Below, piece by piece: positions 46,772 to 57,498 of a stretch of DNA of 64,000 nucleotides (position 1 is its first letter; every line of letters starts with the position of its first letter). The translations under genes were made by a program, and so were the position numbers. The notes beneath the pieces were generated by a model. The model was not told where the DNA came from, ran no database searches, and saw nothing but the letters and a program-made list of their open reading frames with translations. Source of the DNA: Phanerochaete sordida (taxonomy: Eukaryota; Basidiomycota; Agaricomycetes; Polyporales; Phanerochaetaceae); NCBI GenBank assembly GCA_019973155.2, contig BPQB01000075.1, positions 62,001 to 126,000 on the forward strand, given 5' to 3'.

Positions 46772-47809
46772 ATGGATGCGTTATTCAACCGATTTTACGG
46801 CTTTGTTGCCGATAAGACGAGAGTTGCAGGCATCCTTTTCGAGTGCCACTGTCAGGTAAGTGATCGCATGCTCTACGGGCTACACCGGTTTTAATCACTG
46901 TACCTTAGATGTCAGCTGGGGCCATCCTCGTAATATGGCGCGTAGCCTCCATCTGGTTCGAGCGCAAGAGGGTCGTCCTTTTCCCGCTATTCTGGTGGAC
47001 ACTCTTGTTTGGTAGGTCGTAACGTCGATTCTTATACACTAAGAAACTTGAATGGGTGTGGCTGACAAATATTTCGCAGTGAACATGCTGATCCACGCCT
47101 CTCGCTGTGAGTCGGGCGTGGCGACCACGGACTACAACAGGCTCTGTAAAGTCACAGACGTCGCGTCACCTGTGCTCTCGATTGTGACGAACATCTCTGT
47201 GATGCTGCTCGTGGCCTGGAGAGCTTGGTATGTTTAGCCTCCCTGTGGCATCTGCGCATATTGATGGCTTGTCAGGGAGCTGAGAGACACGCTGCTGGAC
47301 GTCTTGCACAGACGAAAGGCCAAGAGGGTCTTTACGGTGTTTGTGCTGATGGTCGAGTCCGGCGCGCTCTATGTTGCCATGCTGGTGAGCGCAGCTGGGA
47401 TGCGTGCAGTCGGCCGCTGGCTGATATGAGTTAGATCACAGATCTCCTCGTAACCTCGCTTGTCAGCGGCGGGAACGAGACCGTAGGCAGGATGGTCGAT
47501 TGCATCTCGGGCTACTCCACGGTCCAGCTTGTGGTAAGACACACGATTCGCCAACAGAACGAACATTGGCTCACACCGCCGCCACAGGGCATATACCCGA
47601 CGCTCCTGGTCGTCGTGCTCCACGAGTCGCTCTGGAACTCGGACGAGGCCACGACACAAGGCCTCGCGATCACCACCGTCCACTTCTCGTCGGGACACAC
47701 TCTGAGTGTGCCCGCGAGTCCCCATTCCCGTGCGTCACGACAGATGCTGGGCGTAGGAGACCCCGAGAGCTGGATACAGGGCGAACAAAAGGTCGGAATC
47801 GCCGTGTAG
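46772..47809 (+). pseudogene. Seven-TM membrane protein, duplicated family copy 2 (5'-degenerate)
   Basis: Recognisable exons: 46772..46855, 46909..47011, 47080..47227, 47276..47384, 47435..47533, 47588..47809, encoding 254 aa if started at ATG 46772. The last five exons have exactly the lengths of copy 1 (103, 148, 109, 99, 222 nt) and very similar protein, for example GIYPTLLVVVLHESLW and ITDLLVTSLVSGGNETVG. What corresponds to the first two helices of copy 1 is missing or broken by a stop and a frameshift. The broken stretch is bounded by GT (46719) and AG (46771), so it might be spliced out, leaving a shorter protein. Either a pseudogene or a truncated five-helix paralogue; I favour pseudogene or expression-dependent status. 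Confidence 0.65.
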
Positions 47810-48407
47810 TAGATTCCTTCATATTGCTGTACTGTACTCTACGTGTACTGATTATTCTGGGAGTATGACCACCACCCCGCTACACAAACAGCCCAGAATA
47901 TTCCTTGGCGGGATAGGACAGTAAACACCAGCTTCGCTCGACACTTCAAGTGCCTTCTTTCGATTTCTTGTCCCAATTCGGAAGCTTTTCTTGCCAAGTA
48001 CTGTTCCGGCCTTACCTTAGTCTCGCCCACCCACCGGGATCACCTCGACAAGAGACGTCAAATCACTGCGTAAGCGCACCGCGGCGCGCCGAACTTTACC
48101 GAGAAACTGCCCTGTCTCGTCTTTGATTTGGAAAGGTTGTTCGCGGTCTGGCGCAAAGGACATCTGCTTGGTCAGCACGCCCAGGCGAGTGCGACATTGC
48201 AATCACGGTACGGCCATTCATTCGCTCGTGCATCACGCTGGACAGGCCTCACAACGACGTGCAGGTCGTTGCTCCTGGTCTCCGAATAATATCCTCGACG
48301 CGCAGTGCGATTAGTAATGGTGGCAAGCGACAGCTATATAGGAGGAGGGACGCGATGAGGAAGCCAACAACGCCTCCTACGACACATCTCCCAGCGCACT
48401 CACGACC
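47810..48407 (+). other. Region between 7-TM copy 2 and NmrA copy 2
   Basis: Contains the 3' flank of 7-TM copy 2 and the promoter of NmrA copy 2. No gene seen. The order and orientation relative to both flanking genes match the first copy. Confidence 0.6.
48301..48346 (+). promoter_or_regulatory. TATA-containing promoter block of NmrA copy 2
   Basis: Nearly identical to minus-strand 15080..15127. The CTATATAG core (48334..48341) lies about 70 bp before ATG 48408, and CCCAGCGCACTCACGACC immediately precedes the ATG in both copies. Confidence 0.6.
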
Positions 48408-49400
48408 ATGGTCAAAGTAGCAGTCGCAGGCGGCACCGGCGGCATCGGCCTCCACATCGTCGAGGCCATCGTCGCGACCGGCAAGCACGAGGTCGTCGTC
48501 CTCTCGCGGCGCGCGAGCCACCCCACGCTCGACGCGCTCGGCGTGCGCATCCACGCAGTCTCGTACGACGACCACGCCGCGCTCACCGCCGCGCTCGCGG
48601 GCGTGCACACCGTGATCAGCACGATCGCGGGGCTCGACGAGGCGTCGATGGTCGCGCCGCAGCTCGCGCTGCTCGCCGCCGCGCAGGCCGCAGGGGTGGC
48701 ACGCTTCGCGCCGAGCGAGTTCGCGGTGCGCGCGATCCCGGACAACCCCGTCGAGGCCTACCGCCTCAAGTGGCCCGTCGCGGAGGCCGTCGCGCGCAGC
48801 GGGCTCGAGAGCACCGTCTTCGAGGCGGGCATCTTCATGAACTACCTCGCGAGCGGCACGCGCGGCGTCGGGCACCTGCACCCGATTCGCATGCTCGTCG
48901 ACGTCGAGCACGCGACCGCGACGCTCCCCGGCGACGGCAGCGCGCACATCGTGTACACGCGCGCGGAGGACGTCGGCGCGTTCGTCGCCGCGAGCCTCGA
49001 CCTCCCGCGCTGGCCCGCGTTCAGCCAGATGCGCGGCGACCGGCTGACGCTCAACGAGGTCGTGCGGCTTGCTGAGGAAGTGCGAGGTACGTCCTCGACC
49101 GTTTCTTCGTCGGGAGAGTGATTGTCTGACTTGTGCGCAGGCAAGAAGTTCGAGGTCACGTATCTCTCCGAGGCACAGATCCTCGCGACGCTCAGCAACC
49201 GCGCGCACCGGAACGTCGTGCACCCCGACGCGAAGTACGCCGCGTTCGACTTCGAGAAGTTCATCCACGAGTGGTACCTGGAGATCGTGCGGAGCAACCC
49301 GACGGCCTACGAGGGCAAGAACCTCAACGAGCTCTGCCCCCAGGTCCAGCCCATGGGCGTGAAGGAGTTCCTGCAGACGTGGTGGGGCAAGAAGGAGTGA
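48408..49400 (+). CDS. NmrA/isoflavone-reductase-like NAD(P)-binding protein, copy 2
   Basis: Model: join(48408..49086, 49141..49400), 312 aa. The same dinucleotide loop (GGTGGIGLHIVEAI), RFAPSEFA block and C-terminal segment (PMGVKEFLQTWW) as copy 1, with the first exon the same length (679 nt) and the same intron phase. The two proteins are near-identical over long blocks; differences cluster in single substitutions and the last few residues (WGKKE versus WERSNNG). Likely a recent paralogue with the same reductase-type activity. It lies about 2 kb downstream of a P450, a common setting for oxidative metabolism, but no cluster function can be claimed. The 519-aa antisense frame over it is a GC shadow. 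Confidence 0.9.
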
Positions 49401-49874
49401 GAGACAGGCGGTTGTGTCGAGGAGGCCCGTGATGTGTCGAGCTGACGCCGCGCCACATCCGCGTGAGCGCAACGCTCGGGAACGGGCACACCACCGGTCC
49501 ACCTGTGCTCTGCGTCGCGGAGTTCTGTCCTTTTCGTCTGTATCGCCGTCATATTGAATTCGTGACCGAGCCTTTGAATCCACCGAGCCTGCCGCCAGCA
49601 CACGGGTCACACGACGGATGGCGAAAAGAGCCCGCCGGCGGCGTGCCTGGCGGGCCTGCGCGCCCTGGCCCCTGGCGCAGGTGGCGCCATATCGCGCGAC
49701 CGCGCGCGACGGCCCCGCCGATCGATCTGTACTTCTCAGCGCATTAGATTGATTAGTACATCCCTTGTATATAGTACATCGTGTCGTTGTGGCGTCCGCG
49801 TCCGCCACCCCCGGGGTGCGTCCCCGGGCTGCTTTCTCCGTCGGTCGTCCCGGGCTGTCGTCCCCGGGCTGCGG
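49401..49874. other. Intergenic, convergent 3' ends
   Basis: Between the convergent NmrA copy 2 and Stealth genes. Contains a palindromic CACCCCCGGGGTG (about 49807) and three GTCCCGGGCTG-type repeats (49820..49872) just beyond the Stealth stop codon. No gene. Confidence 0.5.
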
Positions 49875-52327
49875 CTACGCCGCACGCTCCCACGCCGCAG
49901 GCCTGTGCCAGCGGCGCTCCTGCCAGTCGCGGAACAGGCCCGACACGCGGTCCTCGCCGTCCTGCACGTCGTCGTTGATGCACAGCAGCGCCGCGTCGCC
50001 GTAGCTGTCGATCCAGCCGAGCGCGCCCCGGGCGTTCTCGTAGTTCTCGAGCATCACGAACGCGTACGGCGTGTACCCTGCACATGGCGGCCAAGGTCAG
50101 CGGCGTCAGCGGGGGCGGGCGGAGGAGCGGGCGGGAGGAAGGGCGCACCGATGACGAAGCGGTAGCGCTCGAGCAGGCGCAGCGTCCACTCGCGCACGTT
50201 GATGTCGCGGGGCGACGGCCCGAGCACGGCCTGCAGGCTGAACTGCGCGTCTTCCCAGCGCGGCGCGAGCGGCAGGTGCGGGATCTGCGCGTCGGGCGCC
50301 GTGCTGGCGTCCTCGGCGCGGGGCACGACGCGCAGCGGCGGCGGGAGGAACGCCTCCATGCCGAGGCGTCCGCTCGCCTTCATCAGCGCCTGGATCGCTG
50401 CGGGGCCGTCAGCATTCGCTCCGCGCGCGCAGGGAGGCACGCACCGCAGTCGCCGCACTGCGTGTTGCGGAACGCGATGTGCTTGAAGAGCTCGGACGCG
50501 CGCTCGAACGGCGCGCCGCCGTCCGTGAAGCACTCGTCGTAGAAGAGCGTGCACGCGGGCATGTCGTCCTCCGCGTGGCTGCTCGGCTTGAACCACTGCC
50601 AGTCGCCGTGCTCCGCCTCGCTGAGGTACATGTACGGGTACCCGTCGAGCGCGCTCGAGACATAGAACGTCTTGTCCGCCTGCCGGTGCCCGCTCTCGCG
50701 CAGGTACGCGTGCACGCGGTCGGGCTCGAGCGTCTCGCGCAGGCCCGCGCGCACGGTGAGCTCGCGCGCGCCGGGCGCGCCGCCGAGCTCCGCCCACGCG
50801 AGCGCGGCCGCGTCCGCGCCCCAGCCGTCGTCGAGGCCGCCGTGCCGCGCGACGGCCCACGCCCACAGCAGCGCCTCGCGCCAGCGCTCGACGAGGAAGT
50901 GCGCCATGAGGAAGAGCATGCTGACGTCGCCTGCGCCGGACACGGTCTCGCGGAAGGGGTGCGTCGCCGCGCGCGCGAGGTGCGGCGCCCACATCGCGGA
51001 GAGCTCGCGGATGATGGACATCGAGACGGCTTTGGCTTCGTGCAGCACGTACGGCCGGTGCCGTGCGCCGAAGCGGTCGCTCAGCAGGACGTTGCTCTCG
51101 CCCATGCTGCGCCATTCGCCGTGCGGTTCGTCCGGGGAGGGTTTCTCTGGTGAGACCATGATGCCGAGGTCCATGCGAAGGACCAGGCCGTATGCTGTTC
51201 CAAGGTGAGCACAGGGGTCATAATTATTATCTCAGGAGCAGCTCACCAGAAGTGTGGAATGTCCGTGGAGTGAGAGGATTGGACATGTAAAAGTCATCAT
51301 TCTAGACGAAGGGTCAACACGGAAAACGACGATGCGCAAGCAATGTACCAACCAAATATACACTGAAAGACGTGATGAGTGAGTCCTGTGTCCTTCGCGG
51401 CTGGATGATACTTACAGATACTCGGACACATTAGGAAGATTTCCAAACTGCGACTCAATCGCGTAGCTGCGCTCGCTTGAGCCAAAATCAGGCGCATATA
51501 TGCAGCAAAGTACGCACCTGTTAAAGTTGTTGCCCACGTACGGCCTGAATATTTGCGCGTGGTGGATGATATTGAGGTCGACGTTCTCGTCTCGCCACGC
51601 GCGGTTCTCCATGTCAAGCCACTGTGGCACCTGCCCCAGCCTCCAGTCGTCTGGTACGGAGGCGTTCGTCAAGGAGTCGGGCACGGCAAAGTCGGAGGTA
51701 ATGAGGTGGAAGCGGCCCGCGTGGTTTCTCCAGTTCGCGAGCACTGACCGCATGGAGTGCCGCAGCTCGTCGTTGTCCCTGACGTCAACACTCAGCGGAC
51801 AGCTTCGGAAACGAGGCCGCTACACACCTGTACTGCCGGGCCTGCGCGCTGGAGGTCTTCGGCCGGTAAGGGTCGTCCGGCGCATACCGGCTCTCTGCCT
51901 CCTCTTTCGCGGCCTGGAGCAGCTGGTCGGAGCCGTTGACCCACGTCCACACCACGTCGAACGTCGGTATGTCCGGGTCGTAGCAGAGGGCCCCGGTGGA
52001 GAAGTACGCGTCTCGGCAGCCATCAGGGAGCTGCTGCGTGGGCGTCAGGAGAGCGGAGGGTGGTTGCGGTGGCGGTGGCTGGAAGGGGAGGTACGCCGCC
52101 TGGTATTCAGGATCCTCAACGAAGAGGTCGTCGGAGTCGTCCAGATCAACTGAGTCGACAGAGTCTGCAAATACAAAATAAAGACCGACGAGGACGAGGA
52201 CGACGCCCGAGCCCAGGATGGCCCACCGCCTGTGGGCGGGCTGGCGCAGACGCACGGGGAGCTGGACCCGCGAGCCCGACGCGGCCGCCGCGGAGGTGGC
52301 GAGGGGGATGTAGTCGTTGTACTTCAT
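49875..52327 (-). CDS. Stealth-family phosphotransferase (Xpt1-like)
   Basis: Model: complement(49875..50077, 50149..50397, 50445..51194, 51247..51301, 51353..51362, 51416..51475, 51518..51778, 51828..52327), 695 aa. Type II membrane protein: a short cytosolic N-terminus, one helix (WAILGSGVVLVLVGLYFVF), then a Pro-rich stem. Stealth conserved regions follow: CR1 FDVVWTWVNGSD, CR2 RDNDELRHSMRSVLANW and YLNDDFYMSNPL, later LCINDDVQ near the C-terminus (CR4-like). Stealth proteins transfer sugar phosphates; the characterised fungal relative is the Cryptococcus xylosylphosphotransferase Xpt1, a Golgi enzyme acting on glycans. That role is inferred by family. A 10-nt microexon (51353..51362, encoding part of LVYL) with a GTTGGT donor is required to join the two halves of the VYLNDDFYM motif in frame. 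ATG 52327 is the first in frame. Confidence 0.87.
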
Positions 52328-54729
52328 GACGGAGGGGCGGCGAGCAGCATCCAGGACCAAAGCGCAGCGGGGGCGGGCTGGTCGTGTGATGAGTTTTATG
52401 AGGAGCAGACCCGGACGGACAAGCCGGTCGGCATCGTCAGGCTGTAACTAAGTTATCTCTCGGGGGACTTGGCAGGGCCATGCACCTGGGTCGCCGTGAT
52501 ATCATATCTCTCCGATATCTTCTCCCCGCCGAAGCCCCCGCCAGTTCTGTCGCCCCGCCGAGCCCAACTCAATCCCCCCGCGCGCACGCGACCTCCGCGT
52601 CGGCCTTCCTTCGAGCTTGCGGTCGCCGCTGCCTGGCGCGGGCGGCGGGAGACGACTTGGCTGCCGTCATAGCGTCGACACGAAACACAAGGTGCGGTGT
52701 GGTATCAGGCGACTCCTCGGCGCGAGTGGTCGTGTGAGGCGAGGGCGGTGGCGGGGCCCGCGGCGGAGGCGGCATCTAGGCGCCAAGGCGCTCGGCATCG
52801 CGGCACCCTCGGCACCGGTTGCCAGCGGCCTTCTCAAAAAGGATACCGTAGTGTTCGCTGGTCCCCCTCGTCGCGTTGTTGCGGACGGTTGCCTCCGCTG
52901 AGGGCACAGGCACCGCTTTCGCAGCGCAGCTTGCAGCGTAGATCCTCTGCGTGCGCGTATTTTTAGTTGAGAGCTTCGTCTCGGCTTTCTGGCCAGCTTC
53001 TGGTCCGCAGCAGCCAAGGCTGATCCGTTCAGACGGCTACACGAATCTCGAATTCTCGACGGCAAGGCCTGATGCAGATTTCTTGGCAAACCCAGACGGC
53101 TGTATCGTCGCACTTGCGTGATGAACATGTCGCTGGACTGGTGCGTACTGCTTACAGCCGTTTGCATATCGATAGCCTGACCCGGAATTTTCTTCGAGTG
53201 AGCGGGGTTCCACCTGGCTGATGGCCGGCGCTCGGAACAATCCAGCGCCTCCCATCCCGCCGCCCGACGCCCGAGAATTCCACTGGGTAGACTCGCACGC
53301 AGGCGCACAAGCACAAGGTATGTAGGCTCGGCGGTATCATGTATTAGCGTGCCCATATTGTTAGTGAATATGGTAAAATATCACAAGACCAGAGCCCTCC
53401 AGGGTTGTGTAGTCTACAGGTTGAGTACAATGCATGCTCACTGCGTCAAGCTTCGAAATGCGAAGCACGACGCCGAAAACGTGCCAGTGTTGCGATCCTA
53501 GCTGACATTCAATGCGACGTTTGGTGCATTCGAAGGTGCCACAGTATGGTGTGCCCGGACAAAGACTAGCTACATAGTGTGATGACGGACGTCGAGAGGC
53601 TGACCAGTCTCACGCGCGCAACCGCCCATGGACGACGCTCACTTGGAGAAGGATACTGTGGCTGATGCGTTGAGTGTCTACTTGGGATAGATAGTGGTCG
53701 GAAGGTGGGAGGCGGGAGGCGGGGTCGGAGCGCTGGAGCCGTTCCGGATGCCGGCCATCAGGTTGCCATCAGCCGAGTGGAACCCCGCTCACTCGGAAAA
53801 AATTCCGAGCCAGGCTTTCGATATGCAAACGGCTGTAAAGGCGGGGGCCAGCGCAATGCAGCGACGGCGCCGCCGCCTCACACGCACCTGCTACGGAAGG
53901 TCCTAACCATCGGCCCCATCTCAGGCACGCGCTGCCGTCAATTACGCTGCGCAGCTTCCCGCCGCCACAAAGGCCGGCAGCGTGCGTGAACACGCCGCAC
54001 GCGTCCAATGGGACACGGGCGACCCCAGAGCTGTGCGCGCGACGACGTCGCGCGGCCACGTATTCTTGGAACCGCAGCACGCCTACAGGTGCGACCCCCC
54101 GCGCTGTGCGCCCATCGCGTCGTGCTGACAGGCCATCGGCCCCCGTCATGGGTGCACGCACGCCCGCACATCAGAACGGCGACGGCCCTTCGGCGCGGGC
54201 GTGCAGGCGTCTTGTGACCGTGCCGCCACCCCAGGGCCCAGCGCGCCGCACGCATTCGCCGTGGCATGCCTATCTGCATTTGTATGTCGCGGCGGCCCCG
54301 CAACGCTGCGCAGATCAGGCATGCAGCCGCATATGGCCTCCAATCTGTACGGCCGAAAGCTACGTGGACAGCGGACCTGCTGCGCCTGGCGCTGCATCAG
54401 GATCACAGCCCTGCGGGCTTGCCCAGATGAACGACGAGTTATCTCCCGCTCCACGTCCTCAAGGCGCGTACATATGGCCACGGCCAGCGTGAGAGCACCT
54501 CCAGGTTAGCATTTGAACCCCCTTCCTCTATGCCACACAATCTCCCGCCGTACAGCAGACCGCTCCACTGCGGCACATTTTCCGTGATAAATATGAATAC
54601 TGATAGATGCCTATTGTACAGTAACCACCGCCCAGCGACACAATGAATACAGCTCCCGGGCATGACCTGTCCGCAGGCACTAGGGCAGCGCCGGCCGCGC
54701 TCCCACCACGCACACAAGCGAGACCCGCC
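52328..54729. other. Intergenic with MITE-like inverted repeat
   Basis: No gene recognised over 2.4 kb. Holds the promoter of the Stealth gene (GATATC and TCCGATATC near 52.5 kb), a foldback element at 53152..53838 and GC-rich frames without coherence. Confidence 0.5.
53152..53838. repeat. MITE-like foldback element with ~100-125 bp inverted arms
   Basis: The left arm (53152..53253) starts TTACAGCCGTTTGCATATCG; the right arm (53714..53838) ends with its inverse, CGATATGCAAACGGCTGTAA. Further inside, the arms share GAGTGAGCGGGGTTCCAC (left) and GTGGAACCCCGCTCACTC (right). The right arm has about ten to twenty extra bases. The centre is about 460 bp without a reading frame. I could not see a clear target-site duplication. 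Confidence 0.7.
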
Positions 54730-56671
54730 TCACACGACAAAGCGCAGCTCGGGATCATCCCTGGGTGCGCGCACACGGGGGCTGGCGACACGCACCGGCG
54801 GCGGCGCGCGCATCTCGAACCACTCCGCGGCGGCGCCCTTCGCCCCGCGTGCAACCACGGCGCCGCAGTCGTCGACCGTCACGGTCGACTCCTCGACGGT
54901 CACGCTGAGCGCGTCCGAGCGCGTGCCCGTGAAGCGCAGGCGCGAGCGCACGCCGCCGCCGCCGCCGCCGCTCGTGCCGCGCGCCGTGCCCGCCGCAGAC
55001 GCGCTCGCGAGCGCCGTGTCCGCCTCGCGCGCGCGCGCCTGCTTGCGCAGGTGCAGCGTGATGCGGGACATCATCGTCACTGTGAGGCTCGCGGGGCGTC
55101 AGCTGTCGGCGGGCTCTCCAAGGCGGGGCGGCGTACAGGTATTCGAGCCTGGGTGCCGGGCGCGCTGTCAGAGCTGGCGGGGGCGGGGAGGAAGGGGACG
55201 CACTGGGCGGTGATGTTCTGCAGGCCCGGCGGCGCCGTCGCGATCATGAGCGTGAGCACGAGGTTGACGGCGAAGATGACGCTGCGCAGGCGGTGAGCGG
55301 TGAGCGGCGCGCGGCGCGCGGAGCGAGCGAGAGACGGCTCGCCTGTAGTACAGGATCCCGTCGCGCAGGAGCACCCGCGCGATCTTGCCTGCCGTCTTAT
55401 TGCGCACGGGGCCGAGCGTGCGCTTCAGCGTCAGGGCGAGGACAAGGGTGTCGTACAGGAGCGGCAGCCACGCGGACGCGGAGGCGATGCCGCCGCTGCG
55501 CGCGCGTCAGAGACGCGCGGATGGTCTGACGGGTGGCGCACGTACACTTTGCTGTCATCAAATATCATGGTACACGCTGCGCGCGCGCGTCAGAGGCGGC
55601 GCGGGTAGGGCAGTTGGCGGGCTGCGTACCGTGTATGGCGGTCGTGGAATGTCGGACGGCTGTGTGTAGGGTTCGTGAGCCGACAGTGCCGAACGGAAGG
55701 GTAGAGAGGACCCACGGATGCCGTGGGAGAGCAGCCAGGCGCTGACGCCAAACTCTACACAGAACGCGGCGGCGACAAAGCCTACCACCAGCGGTTTGCG
55801 GTTGTACATCGCAGAAACGCTTTACGAGGACCGCTGTCAGTTGGAAGCAAGCTCAGTGGCCAGTAGACGTACCGTAGCAGCATCATGAGCGCCGTGGTAT
55901 TGATCCCAATGACCGTCATACTACCCTCGTATCGCACGAAGTGTTGACATCTGTTCATCGTGGTCTCAGACACCGCGAGGGTGCTTGGAATATCACGTTC
56001 TCACCTCTGTCCTCCGAATTAGAGTACGTTCCAGGCACATCCCTTGACTGCATATACTCACCTGCGGCGTCCAGCTCGGGGACATGTATGCTAGCCGGGG
56101 CGGGGGCGTCGGTGTGAGAGCCCCAGCCATAGTCGGATACCGACTCACCAAACAGGTTTACAATGAAACCTAAGGGTGTGACGTATCTGTTCTGCGGTCC
56201 CGGTCAGCCCGGCGGGTGGCCTCCAGAACGCACGGCACGCACTATCGTGAACAGGATTACAACTGCTCGCAGTCAGCCTCGCGGCGCGCGCGGCACGCAC
56301 CCGTGGAACTTACGTATCCCCTTCTTCCCCTTCCATATGTACTCGACCTGGCCGACACGCGGCGCGGTGAGCCCGGTGGCGCACGCGGGGTGCAGGGAAG
56401 CACGGGCGCACCTCGTCGCCGATGGTGACTATGTGGTCCCAGGCCAGTATCATGAAGCTCACGAAGCCCATGTACTGTAGCGTGCAGTCAGCGTGGCGAG
56501 TCAGGTCTCTGAGAACCGGAACGTACGATGGTCACGCGCCTACGAAAGCCCTCCGGTCAGCGCCTTGCAGGGAGCGGAAGGGGGCACACAGCAGAGCACG
56601 TACGTCTGTGCAAAGTCCTGTACAAACGTCGGCGGGCCATCCGTCGTCGCGGCACGTTCGAGCCACCGCAT
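54730..56671 (-). CDS. DUF6533-domain seven-TM protein
   Basis: Model: complement(54730..55087, 55204..55281, 55343..55495, 55546..55576, 55716..55819, 55873..55964, 56062..56090, 56149..56191, 56243..56262, 56314..56347, 56412..56474, 56600..56671), 358 aa in 12 exons. The DUF6533 signature is assembled across five exons: FMILAWDHIVTIGDEVEYIW, then NRYVTPLGFIVNLF and AYMSPSWTP. Later family landmarks are CTMIFDDSKV and ASAWLPLLYDTLVLALTL, followed by LLRDGILYY and a membrane segment FAVNLVLTLMIATAPP. The C-terminal 115 residues are a polar tail. Proteins of this type are abundant, uncharacterised membrane proteins of agaricomycetes. One intron (55282..55342) uses a GC donor. Exon 56243..56262 is only 20 nt. 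The first exon is less certain than the rest. Confidence 0.82.
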
Positions 56672-57498
56672 CGCGGCGGGGCGTCAGGCGGTCGCGGGTC
56701 GTGCGCACGGCAGGCTCGCGCACTCGCAGGTCGGGGCACAACATGCACTCGCGGTGGCGCCGCGGGCCCAGCCGACGCCAGCTCTTATACCGCACATGTG
56801 CCCCTGGAGAAGGTTTCGCGCGCGCCGGTGATTCGCTTTGCTGCGCTGCTGCTCCGCTAGCGGCGGCGCCTGGCCCGTCGTGGCACGCCCCGCGCGGCGA
56901 AATGGGGTCGCGGCCGCTATCCGTCTATCAGAGTTGGGAGAAGCGCGGCGGAGGGCGTAGGGCGTGCGCCTGCCCACCCGGCAGGGGTGGCGGTGTGGGC
57001 TTGGGGCTTCGAGGCGATGATGGGATACGTAACTCGCTTCTTGTGAGAGCTGCCAGAGCTACCCCGTGGAGGAGCAGCGCGAGTTGCCTGATCTACATCA
57101 GGAACGTACGCCATGTATTCAATGCCAGGGCCTTCTGACGTCCCATGGGGTTGTCTGGCGGTTGAGCGCGCATAGGGACATCACGACGCCTGCGAGCTTA
57201 GGAGGTTCTCCTCTCGAATAGTACCGCGACGGCTGTGAACTTGCCCTGAGTGATGGCTTGCATAGCCTACCGTCCCACCAAGACATCGAGGTTTGGAAAT
57301 GGCGTGTAACGGAAGATGCCTCATTTCACAGATCCATGACTAGAGGTGACGTAAGGTAGTCCAAACGTAGGGTGGGATAGTACATACGGTATACATAGAC
57401 ATAAAAGACGGGGTGGCAGATAAGGCGTCCAAAATACATCCAAAGCTCGCAGAGCCAATCGAACAGGTATCATGACAAAATCTAGGAGAGATACAGCG
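56672..57498 (-). other. Promoter region of DUF6533 gene and 3' flank of syntaxin gene
   Basis: A TATAAG string (56783..56788, minus strand) lies about 115 bp upstream of the DUF6533 ATG. No gene seen in the remainder; plus-strand frames are GC shadows. Confidence 0.45.

Noticed and set aside
48249..49808. 519-aa minus-strand open frame
   Set aside because: Antisense to NmrA copy 2, whose protein is clearly conserved; the long frame is a by-product of codon bias.
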